From positions 1 through 39,862 of the forward strand of contig NZ_CALGNQ010000042.1 of the NCBI RefSeq assembly GCF_937958535.1: a stretch of DNA of 39,862 nucleotides. Direction: 5' to 3'. Below the pieces are notes generated by a model, which saw only the letters and a program-made list of their open reading frames with translations, searched no databases and was not told where the DNA came from. A program made the position numbers and the translations under genes. Below, piece after piece: positions 1 to 8,118 of this stretch (position 1 is the stretch's first letter; each line of letters begins with the position of its first letter). The DNA is from an uncultured Georgenia sp. GTDB taxonomy: Bacteria > Actinomycetota > Actinomycetes > Actinomycetales > Actinomycetaceae.

Positions 1-58
1 CCGCCGGGCGAGCTACCGCCGGGTGAGCTACCGCCGGGCGGACTACCGCCGGGCGAGG
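1..58. repeat. 15-bp tandem repeat overlapping the hmuV stop codon
   Basis: Nearly four copies of a 15-bp unit (consensus CCGCCGGGCGAGCTA) start at 1, 16, 31 and 46; the last is incomplete. Copies differ at one to three positions. Read on the minus strand each full unit ends in TAG, and the stop codon of hmuV (43-45) is one of these, so the array is a series of in-frame stops just past the gene. It may continue beyond the window edge. Confidence 0.85.
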
Positions 59-858
59 ATGATCGGCGCCGACGTCCGCGGGTGGGGGAGCACCTCGACC
101 GGGTGCTGGTACACCGCCGAGAGCAGGTCGGGCTGCAGCACGTCCTCAGGGGCGCCGAAAGCGGCGAGCGTGCCGTGGTCGAGCACCGCCACCCGGTCGG
201 CGTAGCCGGCGGCCAGGTTGAGGTCGTGGAGCACGACGACGACGGCGTCCCCGGCCGCCGCCCGCTCCCGCATGAGCCGCAGCACGAGCTCCTGGTGGTG
301 GAGGTCGAGCGCCGCCGTGGGCTCGTCGAGCAGCAGCACACCGGTCGCCTGCGCCAGCACCCGCGCCAGTGACACTCGCGCCTGTTCACCACCGGAGAGC
401 GAGGAGAAGACACGGTCGGCGAGATGGGCGGTGTCCGTGAGCTCCAGCGCGCGATCGACCGCGGCGTCGTCGTGGTCCTCCGCGGGGGTGGCCACCCAGG
501 GGGCCCGGCCCATCTCCACCACCTGCCGGCAGGTGAACGGGAAGGAGACGGTGACCCGCTGGGTGAGGACAGCGCGGCGCATCGCGGCCTCGGTGGTCGA
601 CCAGTGGGCGAGGGGCTGACCAGCGAGCATGACCGCACCCGACGTCGGGATGTCGCCGCTGAGCACCCCGAGCAGGGTGGACTTGCCCGCCCCGTTGGGG
701 CCGACGAGCGCGACCACCTCACCGGCATGCACGGCGAGGTCGACGTCGTCGAGGATGACCGAGCCGCCGAGGACGACGTGCGCCCCGCTCACGGACAGCG
801 CGACGACGCCCGGGTCGACCGGCTCGGGCAGGCGCGGACGACGCCGCAGGAGCCTCAT
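43..858 (-). CDS. hmuV: Heme ABC transporter ATP-binding protein HmuV
   Basis: This is the cytoplasmic ATPase of the heme importer; ATP hydrolysis would drive heme through HmuU. The 271-residue protein shows Walker A GPNGAGKST at 53-61, the Q-loop glutamine at 100, the ABC signature LSGGEQ at 154-159, Walker B LLLDEP at 175-180 and the switch histidine at 211. Length is normal for HmuV/FecE-type ATPases. The ATG at 858 was chosen over the GTG at 864 because a GGGAGGG ribosome binding site sits five bases before it and the ATG overlaps the hmuU stop as ATGA. It is the last gene of hmuTUV; its stop lies in a 15-bp tandem repeat. Heme rather than siderophore as substrate is inferred from the HtaA and heme oxygenase neighbours. 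Confidence 0.92.
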   Translation of the reverse strand: MRLLRRRPRLPEPVDPGVVALSVSGAHVVLGGSVILDDVDLAVHAGEVVALVGPNGAGKSTLLGVLSGDIPTSGAVMLAGQPLAHWSTTEAAMRRAVLTQRVTVSFPFTCRQVVEMGRAPWVATPAEDHDDAAVDRALELTDTAHLADRVFSSLSGGEQARVSLARVLAQATGVLLLDEPTAALDLHHQELVLRLMRERAAAGDAVVVVLHDLNLAAGYADRVAVLDHGTLAAFGAPEDVLQPDLLSAVYQHPVEVLPHPRTSAPIILARR

Positions 859-1997
859 GCCCACCCTCCCTGACGGCTGCGCATCCGGCGCATGAGCCAG
901 AGGAAGAACGGTCCGCCGACCACCGAGGTGAGCATCCCCAGCGGCAGGTCGGCGAAGGGCACCGCGGTGCGCGCGACGAGGTCGGCCACGGTCAGCAGCA
1001 GCGCACCGCCCAGCGCGCTGGCGGGGATGAGCAGCCGGTGTCCCGGCCCGGCGGCGAGCCGCACGAGGTGGGGCACGACGAGCCCGACGAACGCGATGAC
1101 GCCGGCGAACGCGACCCCCGCACCGACGAGCAGCGCGATGACGACGATCGCGGTCACCCGCAGCCGCTCGACGTTGACCCCGAGGTGCCGTGCCGAGCGC
1201 TCACCCAGCGAGAGCAGGTCCAGCTGCCGCGCCAGGGCGAGCGCGACGACGAGCCCGAGGAGCACGAACGGCGCGACCACCGCGACGGCCTGCCAGCGGG
1301 CGCCGTTGAGGCTGCCGAGCTGCCAGAAGACGATCTGCTCGCGAGCGGTCGGGCTGGCGATGAAGGTGTTGAAGGCGACCACCGCCGAGGCGATCGCCGT
1401 CACCGCCACACCCGTGAGGATGAGGGTGATCGACTCCGTGCGGCCCTTGGAGCGGGACAGCGCGTACACGAGCAGGGTGGTGCCGAGCGCGGCGGCAAAG
1501 GCCGCGAGCGGCACCGCCCACCCACCGATGACGTCCAGCCCGAGCACGATCGCCAGGCTGGCACCGACGGCCGCACCTGGGGAGACACCGATGATCGCAG
1601 GCTCGGCGAGCGGGTTGCCGAACACGCCCTGCATGAGCGCCCCGGCGACGGCGAGCGCGGCGCCCACGAGCACGCCGAGGACGATACGCGGGAAGCGGAC
1701 CTGCCACAGCGCGGCGTCGCCCTGCGGGTGGGTCGGCGCAGCGGCCCGGTCGAGCGGGAGGTCGACGTGGAGCCCGACCACCCCGAGCAGCCACTCCAGC
1801 CCGGCGTCGATCCGGTGGAGCACGGACCCGGCGACCTCTCCCGCCGGGACGGCGAGCTGGCCCCGGCCGGCCGCGACGAGGCAGACGACGACGAGCGCGG
1901 CGGCCACGCCGGAGAGCAGCCACCACCCGCGGCCGCGGCGACGGCGGGGGAGCGGTGTCTCGGTGCGGTCGGGCGCGGCGTCCGTCGCGGTGCTCAC
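855..1997 (-). CDS. hmuU: Heme ABC transporter permease HmuU (FecCD family)
   Basis: This is the membrane channel of the heme importer. The 380-residue protein has a basic cytoplasmic start (residues about 1-25), then a hydrophobic segment and a typical FecCD/BtuC permease body of about ten membrane helices. Recognisable family stretches are GALMQGVFGNPLAEP and the later GVIAFVGLVVPHLVR, which forms the coupling region facing the ATPase. The GTG start at 1997 overlaps the hmuT stop as GTGA and the stop overlaps the hmuV start, so the three genes form one translationally coupled operon. Length fits the family. No truncation or frameshift is visible. Confidence 0.92.
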   Translation of the reverse strand: MSTATDAAPDRTETPLPRRRRGRGWWLLSGVAAALVVVCLVAAGRGQLAVPAGEVAGSVLHRIDAGLEWLLGVVGLHVDLPLDRAAAPTHPQGDAALWQVRFPRIVLGVLVGAALAVAGALMQGVFGNPLAEPAIIGVSPGAAVGASLAIVLGLDVIGGWAVPLAAFAAALGTTLLVYALSRSKGRTESITLILTGVAVTAIASAVVAFNTFIASPTAREQIVFWQLGSLNGARWQAVAVVAPFVLLGLVVALALARQLDLLSLGERSARHLGVNVERLRVTAIVVIALLVGAGVAFAGVIAFVGLVVPHLVRLAAGPGHRLLIPASALGGALLLTVADLVARTAVPFADLPLGMLTSVVGGPFFLWLMRRMRSRQGGWA

Positions 1998-3148
1998 TCG
2001 TAGACCGCCCGGGCCAGCGCCTCGACCACCTCACCGGTGCGCGGGCCGAAGCTCAGCAGCACCGTGTCGTCCATGTCGACGACGCGGCCCTCCTGCACCG
2101 CCTCGGTCTGGGCGAGGCCCGGCACCTGGAGCAGCCCCTCCGGGCCGCCGACCGACTCCAGCCCGGCGCTCATGAGGAGGACGACGTCGGGCTGCATGTC
2201 GATCATCGTCTCGGCGCTGATCTGGGTGAAGGGGCGCTCGAGCCCCGCCTCGGTGCCGACGTCGCGGGCACCGATCGCGCGGATGAGGGAGTCGGCACCG
2301 GAGCCCGGACCGCCGAGAAGCTGGACCATGCCCCCGCGCAGGTAGAGGAATGCGATGGACGGGGCCTCCGCGCCGACCGGGGCGATGTCCAGGGCCTCCC
2401 GGATCTCGGTGAAGGTGCGCTCCACGAGCTCCTCACCGGCGTCGGGCACGCCGAGCGCGCCCGCCACCGCCCGGATGTGGGTGGGGATGGTGTCGAGGGA
2501 CCGGGTGTCGTCGAAGAAGATCACCGGGATGCCGGCGTCGCGCAGCTGCAGCTGGACGTCGGTGGGGCCGATCGTCGCGTCGGTGAGCACCACCGTCGGG
2601 TCGAGCGCCAGGATCGCCTCGGCGTTGAGGTCGTGCGCCCCGGGGGTGACCACCGGCAGGTGCTCCGCCTCCGGAAAACCGGTCGAGGTGTCGCGCCCCA
2701 CGACGTGGTCGCCCAGCCCGAGGGAGAAGACGATCTCGGCGAGCGTGCCGTAGAGGTCCACCGCGAGGATGCGGCTGGTGTCGGTGACCTCGACGACCTC
2801 CCCGTCACAGGACTCGACGGTGACCGGCAGCTGCGGCTCCACCGGGTCGACCGGCCGGACGTGGTCGTCCGGGACGACGGCGGTCCGCGGCTCTGTGAGA
2901 AGTGTCACCTCGCCCCCGGTCCCGGTGGGCTGGGGCAGCGGGTTGCCGTGGGCGTCGTGCGTCACCGCGAACCCCTCGACCGGCTCCCCGCAGGCGACCA
3001 CCGTGGCGACGCCGGACGGTGCGGAATCCCGCGGCGCTTCCGTGGTCGCGGTCGCGTCGTCCTGCGGCTGGGCGCCGCAGGCGGCGAGGGCGAGCGTCAC
3101 GACGGCGACGACGAGGGCGTGCGGCAGGCGCGCGAGAGGGCGGGGCAT
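1994..3148 (-). CDS. hmuT: Heme-binding lipoprotein HmuT (periplasmic-binding-like)
   Basis: This is the lipid-anchored receptor that passes heme to HmuUV. The ATG at 3148 is preferred to an upstream ATG at 3193: it follows a GAGGAAG binding site and puts the signal peptide at the N-terminus, with the lipobox LAAC about 20 residues in, so Cys would be lipidated. After a variable linker (to about residue 110) comes a class III, FecB/TroA-like binding fold beginning ILAVDLYGTLAEIVFSLG, with the two lobes joined by a long helix. About 384 residues, normal for the family. It starts the hmuTUV operon and diverges from a surface heme-protein gene; the shared gap holds a DtxR/IdeR box. Heme specificity is inferred from context; axial ligands were not assigned. 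Confidence 0.88.
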   Translation of the reverse strand: MPRPLARLPHALVVAVVTLALAACGAQPQDDATATTEAPRDSAPSGVATVVACGEPVEGFAVTHDAHGNPLPQPTGTGGEVTLLTEPRTAVVPDDHVRPVDPVEPQLPVTVESCDGEVVEVTDTSRILAVDLYGTLAEIVFSLGLGDHVVGRDTSTGFPEAEHLPVVTPGAHDLNAEAILALDPTVVLTDATIGPTDVQLQLRDAGIPVIFFDDTRSLDTIPTHIRAVAGALGVPDAGEELVERTFTEIREALDIAPVGAEAPSIAFLYLRGGMVQLLGGPGSGADSLIRAIGARDVGTEAGLERPFTQISAETMIDMQPDVVLLMSAGLESVGGPEGLLQVPGLAQTEAVQEGRVVDMDDTVLLSFGPRTGEVVEALARAVYE

Positions 3149-3186
3149 GGGCTTCCTCGGGGGCGGTGGGGACACGTGAAGCGTAG

Positions 3187-3216
3187 TGGACACTTTTCGT
3201 AACGCTCCCGTAGCGT
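3187..3216 (+). promoter_or_regulatory. Probable promoter of the divergent surface heme-protein gene
   Basis: A TGGACA hexamer (3187-3192) and a TAGCGT hexamer (3211-3216) are separated by 18 bases, a plausible sigma-70-type pair. Predicted transcription would begin near 3222, placing the iron box at 3228-3246 immediately downstream, where bound repressor would block elongation or open-complex formation. Inference from sequence only. Confidence 0.45.
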
Positions 3217-3227
3217 AATGCTCGCGT

Positions 3228-3246
3228 TAAGGCTTGCCTAACCTAA
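3228..3246. promoter_or_regulatory. DtxR/IdeR iron box between hmuT and the surface heme-protein gene
   Basis: TAAGGCTTGCCTAACCTAA matches the 19-bp DtxR/IdeR consensus TWAGGTTAGSCTAACCTWA at 17 of 19 positions. It lies in the divergent gap between hmuTUV and the htaA-type genes, so one site could repress both directions when iron is plentiful. A DtxR/IdeR gene with intact metal ligands is in this window at 22151-22840. Confidence 0.88.
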
Positions 3247-3263
3247 CCCTCCGAAGGAGTCCG

Positions 3264-4031
3264 ATGTCACGCACGTCCCCGGGAGCTGCCCCGCGCAGAC
3301 GGAGCGGCCGGCTGCGCCGCGGCGGAGCCGCGCTCGTGGCCGCCCTCGCCCTGGTCGCCGCCGTCCTCACCGCCACCCCGGCCGCCGCTGCCTCCGCCGG
3401 CGGCCCGGACGGCCAGCGGGTCACCGTCACGCCGTCGAGCGGGCTCGACCCCGACGGCCAGCGGGTCACGGTGACCGGGTCCGGGTTCGACACCTCCAAG
3501 GGCATCTACGTCGCACTGTGTGTCGACAACGGCGCCGGCAAGGCGCCCAGCCCGTGCCTGGGCGGGGTCGACATGGAGGGCGCCGGGGGCGCCTCCGCGT
3601 GGATCTCCTCCAACCCCCCGGCCTACGGCGAGGGCCTGGCCGTCCCGTTCACCGAGTCCGGCGGCCGCGGCTCCTTCTCCGTGACGCTCGACATCGCCGC
3701 GAAGGACGCGTTCACCGACTGCCTCGACCCGCAGGTGGCCCCCAACGGCTGCGTCATCGGCACCCGCGCCGACCACACCCGGGCGGGCGACCGCACCGCG
3801 GACGTCAACGTCCCGGTCACCTTCGCCACCGGCGGCTCCGGTGGTGGCGCCGCGGCCACCGCCTCCGGGGAGAGCGGTACGGACGACACGGCGGCCGCGG
3901 CGGACGACGACGGAGCGTCCGGCTCGCTGGCGAGCACCGGAGCGGCCGTCGGTGGTGCCGTGCTCCTCGCCGCGCTCCTCGTCGCCGGCGGCGTCGTCGT
4001 CACCCGCCGGCGTCCCCGTCCCGAGTCCTGA
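3264..4031 (+). CDS. LAXTG-anchored surface protein with neocarzinostatin-like domain, heme cluster
   Basis: A secreted 255-residue protein of the heme cluster. The ATG at 3264 follows a GAAGGAG site six bases upstream; an earlier ATG at 3234 has none. Residues about 1-45 are a twin-arginine-free, basic signal peptide ending near AAAASA. The body (about 50-190) starts with a GQRVTVTPSSGLDPDGQRV pattern and a second VTVTGSGFD, resembling the Ig-like neocarzinostatin fold, with four cysteines that could pair. An acidic low-complexity linker leads to LASTG at 222-226, a hydrophobic helix and an RRR tail, i.e. a sortase signal of the LAXTG type used by class E sortases. It probably sits on the cell wall and helps heme capture next to HtaA, but it has no HtaA domain and its ligand is unknown. 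Confidence 0.8.
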   Translation: MSRTSPGAAPRRRSGRLRRGGAALVAALALVAAVLTATPAAAASAGGPDGQRVTVTPSSGLDPDGQRVTVTGSGFDTSKGIYVALCVDNGAGKAPSPCLGGVDMEGAGGASAWISSNPPAYGEGLAVPFTESGGRGSFSVTLDIAAKDAFTDCLDPQVAPNGCVIGTRADHTRAGDRTADVNVPVTFATGGSGGGAAATASGESGTDDTAAAADDDGASGSLASTGAAVGGAVLLAALLVAGGVVVTRRRPRPES

Positions 4032-4089
4032 CCTCCCCGCTCCCCAGTCCTGACCTCCCGACTCCCCAGTCCTGACCTCCCCTCCTCCC
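4024..4089. repeat. Three tandem 22-bp repeats over a stop codon
   Basis: Units start at 4024, 4046 and 4068, each opening AGTCCTGACCTCCC and differing only in the last few bases. The first copy contains the stop codon (4029-4031) of the upstream surface-protein gene; the array fills most of the gap before the HtaA gene. Confidence 0.85.
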
Positions 4090-4104
4090 CTGACAGGAAC
4101 GTCA

Positions 4105-7100
4105 ATGAAGCACACACCGTGGCGGGCACGCGCCCGCCGGACCCTGGCCACCGTCGTCGCGGTCGCCCTCGGTGGCGGCATGCTCACCGCGACCAGCGCC
4201 GCCGCCGCCGACCCCGCGTACGAGGTCACCGGCGGGAGCGCCCACTGGGGCGTGAAGACCTCCTTCCGCACCTACGTCACCAGCCCCGGCGCAGATGGCA
4301 CGGTCGAGGTCGACGAGCCCGCCGCGGCCACCGACGACGGCTTCACCTTCGCGGCGACCGGCGGTACCGTCACCGGCGACACGGCCGAGGTCGAGCTCGC
4401 CGGGGGCGTGACCTTCCGGGCACACGGGGGCGCCCTGGAGGTCTCCCTGGCCGACCTGCGGGTGGTCGTCGACGGCACCGAGGGGACGCTCGTCGCCGAC
4501 GTTCGGTCGCGTGCGAACTCACCGGGCGCCGACCCGGTCGACCACCCCGACGTCGCGCTGGCGACGGTCGACCTCACCGACGCCCCGCTCGTCGTCGAGG
4601 AGGGCGAGCAGACCGTCGCCCGGGTGACCGGCGCTCCGGTGACGCTCACCGCCGACGGGGTCCCGGCCTTCGCCGGCTTCTACCCCGCCGGTGAGGAGCT
4701 CGACCCGCTGAGCTTCGAGGTCACCCTCGAGCGGCCGGAGCCCGAGCCCGGCGAGCCGGTGTGGGAGCCGGCGGTGGAGGTGTTCGCTGCTGATGGGGTG
4801 ACGCCGCTGGAGGGGGCGGAGGTCACGTGGGGTGACACCGTGGTGGTGCGGGGGACCGGGTTCGACCCGGCGGGCAATGTGGGTGGTCGGGGGATGCCGA
4901 TCCCCAGTGACCTGCCGCAGGGCACGTATGTGGTGTTCGGGAAGTTCGCCGAGCAGTGGCGTCCGTCGCAGGGTGCGCCGTCGTCGGCGCGGTCGGTGGG
5001 GTCGCAGAAGTGGGCGCTGGCGCGTGAGGTGCTGGACCAGGTGCCGGTGGGCTTCCGGGGGGCGATCGAGGCGCAGTGGGCCGAGGTGGGCCCGGACGGG
5101 TCGTTCGAGACCACGTTGACCATCGCCGAGCCGGAGGATGGTTGGACGGTCGCCGACGGGGTGCTGGGGGTGTACACCTACGCCGCCGGTGGGGTGGTCA
5201 ACCCCGACCAGGAGCTGGCCGTGCCGCTCACCGTCGTCGACGAGCCGACCGAGCCGGAGGTTCCGGTGTGGGAGCCGGCGGTGGAGGTGTTCGCTGCTGA
5301 TGGGGTGACGCCGCTGGAGGGGGCGGAGGTCACGTGGGGTGACACCGTGGTGGTGCGGGGGACCGGGTTCGACCCGGCGGGCAATGTGGGTGGTCGGGGG
5401 ATGCCGATCCCCAGTGACCTGCCGCAGGGCACGTATGTGGTGTTCGGGAAGTTCGCCGAGCAGTGGCGTCCGTCGCAGGGTGCGCCGTCGTCGGCGCGGT
5501 CGGTGGGGTCGCAGAAGTGGGCGCTGGCGCGTGAGGTGCTGGACCAGGTGCCGGTGGGCTTCCGGGGGGCGATCGAGGCGCAGTGGGCCGAGGTGGGCCC
5601 GGACGGGTCGTTCGAGACCACGTTGACCATCGCCGAGCCGGAGGATGGTTGGACGGTCGCCGACGGGGTGCTGGGGGTGTACACCTACGCCGCCGGTGGG
5701 GTGGTCAACCCCGACCAGGAGCTGGCCGTGCCGCTCACCGTCGTCGACGAGCGCGTGCCGCAGCTCGAGGTGAGCCCGACCGAGAACCTCTCCTACGGCA
5801 CCGTGGTCACCGTGCGGGGCACCGGCTTCGCCCCGGACCGCAAGCTCTCCACCGCGTTCACCGCACGGACGCAGGCCGACCCCGAGTTCGGCTGGCCGGT
5901 CGGCTGGCTGCACCACGAGGTCGTCACGACCGACGCCCTGGGACGCTTCACCCGCGAGATCACCATCTCCGACTGGCGCACCGGCACCGGCGACGACTGC
6001 AGCGAGGTCCAGTGCTGGTTCGCCGCCTTCAACTCCGCCCAGGTGAGCGACAACGTCGAGGTCGACCGGCGCGCGGAACGCGACCAGGACGTCTTCGTCC
6101 CGGTGACCTTCGTCGCCGGCAAGCCCTCCGAGGGCGACGGCGACGGCCCCACCGTCACGGCGGAGCCCAACCCGGTGCGGCGCGGTGAGACCCTCACCGT
6201 CACCGGCAACGACCTGCCCGCCGGGGAGACCGTGACGGCGTCCCTCGAGCCGCGGACCCAGCAGGCCACCGGCCACCTCGAGTGGGGGGTGAAGGACTCC
6301 TTCCTCCGCTACGTCACCGGCCCGGTCGCCGCCGGCACGGTCACCACGAGCGAGGAGGTGACGCAGACCGAGGACGGCACCTTCCGTCTCCCGGTCACCG
6401 AGGTCGCCCCCGACCTCTCGGTGCTGAGCTTCGCCGGCACCATCTCCTTCCAGGGGCACGAGTACGACGGCACCCCGGCGCTGGAGATCCACCTCTCCGA
6501 CCTCCGCGTCCAGCTCACGGTGGACTCGGCGGTCCTCGTCGCCGACGTCACCTCCCGGGAGTTCGCGGGCACGGACGGCTCGGTCGGCGAGCTCACCGAG
6601 CACACCGGCGCCGTCCTGGCCACCCTCGACCGCGCGGCCTTCGGCGTGACGGCGACTCAGGTGCAGACCGCCGGCGCCGCCGCCACCCTCACCCCGGAGG
6701 GCGAGGCCGCCTTCGGTGGCTTCTACGACGCCGGGGAGCGCCTCGACCCGGTGCGGGTCGACGTCACGACCGGCGGGCTCGCCCCCGCGGCGCTGCTGCT
6801 CACCGCCCCGGCGGGCACCCCGATCGCCACCGCCGACGTCACCGGGACCTTCCACGCCACGTGGCCGGTGCCGACGGACTTCCCGATCGGTGCGTACGAC
6901 GTCGTCCTGCGCACGGAGTCCGGTGAGTTCCTCGCCGACACCCCGCTCACCGTCCTCGCCCAGCTGCCCGCCGTCGACGACGGCCAGGACGGCGACGACG
7001 AGGACGCCGACGAGGAGACCGAGGAGCCCGAGGTCACCCGCGGGACCGTCACGGTGAAGCCCGACCCGGTGGAACGTGGCGCGACCGCCACGATCGTCGG

Positions 7101-7980
7101 GCGCGACCTCACGCCGGGCACCCGGGTAGGCGCGGTCATCGACGCGGCCGGCGAGCCCGGCACGCTCGCGTGGGGCGTCAAGGACTCCTTCCGCAGCTAC
7201 ATCACCGGCCCGATCGCCCAGGGCTCGGTCCGGGTGAGCGCGCCGGCGAGCCGACAGGCGGACGGTACCGTCGTCTTCGGCAGCGGGTCGGGCAGCGGTG
7301 ACGCCGAGAACGCCTCGCTGGGCTTCTCCGGCAGCGTGTCCTTCACCGGACACCTCATCGGCGGCTCACCCGCACTGCGGGTGACCATCACCGACCCGTC
7401 GGTGGTCATCGAGGACGGCGTCGGCCACCTCGTCGCCAACGTCACCAGCCGCTCGCTGGACGGCAGCGCGGACGTGGACTACCCGCGGGTCCGGCTGGCC
7501 CGGCTCGACCTCTCCGGTGTCACGGTGCGCGACGGGAGACTCGTGGGGACCGACGTCCCCGCCACGCTCACCCCCGAGGGGGTGCCCGCCTTCGCCGACT
7601 TCTACGAGGCCGGCGACGCGCTCGATCCGGTGTCCTTCTCGGTGGCGGTCGACGACGAAGCGCTCGACCTCACCGCCCTGGACGTCGCGGAGGCGACGGT
7701 CGGGGAGGACGGGACCGTCGAGCTCACCTGGCAGGTGCCCGCCGACACCCCGCTGGGCACCCACCGGGTGGACCTGGTGACCGACGGTGAGTCCGTTGCC
7801 GACACGACGTTCGATGTCGTCGACGCGGACGTCATCGCCGCGGGGGGCAGCGGCACGACGGACGGCACCGGTGCCGGGCGGCTCGCGCAGACCGGTGCCC
7901 AGAGCGCGGCGTTGGCCGCACTGGCCGCGGTGGTCATCGCCGCCGGTGCCCTGGCGGTCACCCGGCGACAGCGCGCCTGA
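4105..7980 (+). CDS. htaA: HtaA-type cell-surface heme-binding protein with three HtaA domains
   Basis: A 1291-residue wall-anchored heme receptor. After a signal peptide (about 1-35) come HtaA domain 1 (about 38-206), two identical Ig-like modules (218-381 and 387-550), a third diverged module (about 552-670), HtaA 2 (about 722-886), HtaA 3 (about 1018-1180), and a C-terminal LAQTG (1260-1264), hydrophobic helix and RRQR tail. Each HtaA domain opens with the family pattern WGVK-S-FR-Y and closes with a FY-AG--LDP motif; in Corynebacterium HtaA a tyrosine at this type of position ligates heme. It would take heme from hemoproteins and pass it to HmuT. The ATG at 4105 follows AGGAA. The two modules are 490-bp exact copies with G/T-ending codons unlike the C-ending flanks, which suggests recent duplication or import. 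Iron regulation is inferred from the upstream iron box. Confidence 0.9.
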   Translation: MKHTPWRARARRTLATVVAVALGGGMLTATSAAAADPAYEVTGGSAHWGVKTSFRTYVTSPGADGTVEVDEPAAATDDGFTFAATGGTVTGDTAEVELAGGVTFRAHGGALEVSLADLRVVVDGTEGTLVADVRSRANSPGADPVDHPDVALATVDLTDAPLVVEEGEQTVARVTGAPVTLTADGVPAFAGFYPAGEELDPLSFEVTLERPEPEPGEPVWEPAVEVFAADGVTPLEGAEVTWGDTVVVRGTGFDPAGNVGGRGMPIPSDLPQGTYVVFGKFAEQWRPSQGAPSSARSVGSQKWALAREVLDQVPVGFRGAIEAQWAEVGPDGSFETTLTIAEPEDGWTVADGVLGVYTYAAGGVVNPDQELAVPLTVVDEPTEPEVPVWEPAVEVFAADGVTPLEGAEVTWGDTVVVRGTGFDPAGNVGGRGMPIPSDLPQGTYVVFGKFAEQWRPSQGAPSSARSVGSQKWALAREVLDQVPVGFRGAIEAQWAEVGPDGSFETTLTIAEPEDGWTVADGVLGVYTYAAGGVVNPDQELAVPLTVVDERVPQLEVSPTENLSYGTVVTVRGTGFAPDRKLSTAFTARTQADPEFGWPVGWLHHEVVTTDALGRFTREITISDWRTGTGDDCSEVQCWFAAFNSAQVSDNVEVDRRAERDQDVFVPVTFVAGKPSEGDGDGPTVTAEPNPVRRGETLTVTGNDLPAGETVTASLEPRTQQATGHLEWGVKDSFLRYVTGPVAAGTVTTSEEVTQTEDGTFRLPVTEVAPDLSVLSFAGTISFQGHEYDGTPALEIHLSDLRVQLTVDSAVLVADVTSREFAGTDGSVGELTEHTGAVLATLDRAAFGVTATQVQTAGAAATLTPEGEAAFGGFYDAGERLDPVRVDVTTGGLAPAALLLTAPAGTPIATADVTGTFHATWPVPTDFPIGAYDVVLRTESGEFLADTPLTVLAQLPAVDDGQDGDDEDADEETEEPEVTRGTVTVKPDPVERGATATIVGRDLTPGTRVGAVIDAAGEPGTLAWGVKDSFRSYITGPIAQGSVRVSAPASRQADGTVVFGSGSGSGDAENASLGFSGSVSFTGHLIGGSPALRVTITDPSVVIEDGVGHLVANVTSRSLDGSADVDYPRVRLARLDLSGVTVRDGRLVGTDVPATLTPEGVPAFADFYEAGDALDPVSFSVAVDDEALDLTALDVAEATVGEDGTVELTWQVPADTPLGTHRVDLVTDGESVADTTFDVVDADVIAAGGSGTTDGTGAGRLAQTGAQSAALAALAAVVIAAGALAVTRRQRA
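4756..5245 (+). repeat. 490-bp perfect direct repeat within htaA, copy A
   Basis: Identical over 490 bp to 5263-5752, at an offset of 507 bp (169 codons). It codes for one complete Ig-like module. Its codons favour GTG, GGG and GGT, while flanking DNA favours GTC and GGC. Confidence 0.95.
5263..5752 (+). repeat. 490-bp perfect direct repeat within htaA, copy B
   Basis: Exact copy of 4756-5245, in the same reading frame and separated from it by 17 bp. The absence of even synonymous differences means a very recent duplication, gene conversion, or an assembly artefact. Confidence 0.95.
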
Positions 7981-7982
7981 CG

Positions 7983-8021
7983 GTGCGGTGCCCGTGCGCC
8001 CCCGGCGCGCGGGCACCGCAC
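7983..8021 (+). terminator. Strong hairpin after htaA
   Basis: GTGCGGTGCCCG (7983-7994) pairs perfectly with CGGGCACCGCAC (8010-8021), and the intervening bases extend the stem by about five more pairs. It starts three bases past the htaA stop. There is no T-run, as is usual in very GC-rich actinobacteria. Confidence 0.7.
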
Positions 8022-8079
8022 GCCAGAGGGTTGAACCGGCCCGGTGCGTGGTGCGGCCCGGACCGGTACGAGACGAGAA

Positions 8080-8107
8080 ACGGGCCCGCCCCAGGGGGCG
8101 GGCCCGT
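8080..8107 (-). terminator. Rho-independent-type terminator of hmuO
   Basis: ACGGGCCCGCC (8080-8090) pairs with GGCGGGCCCGT (8097-8107). On the minus strand the hairpin follows the hmuO stop by about a dozen bases and is followed by TTTCT, giving a classical intrinsic terminator. It may also act on plus-strand htaA transcripts. Confidence 0.75.
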
Positions 8108-8118
8108 GACGTCGTCCG

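Noticed and set aside
1..58. Possible CRISPR array from regular spacing of repeats
   Set aside because: The units are contiguous 15-mers without spacers.
4756..5752. Insertion sequence or transposon causing the htaA duplication
   Set aside because: No transposase, terminal inverted repeats or target duplication; the copies keep reading frame as a protein module.
4519..7353. Long open frame of 944 codons on the minus strand inside htaA
   Set aside because: It is a mirror of GC-biased coding on the plus strand, has low-complexity Arg/Gly/Asp composition and no recognisable domain.
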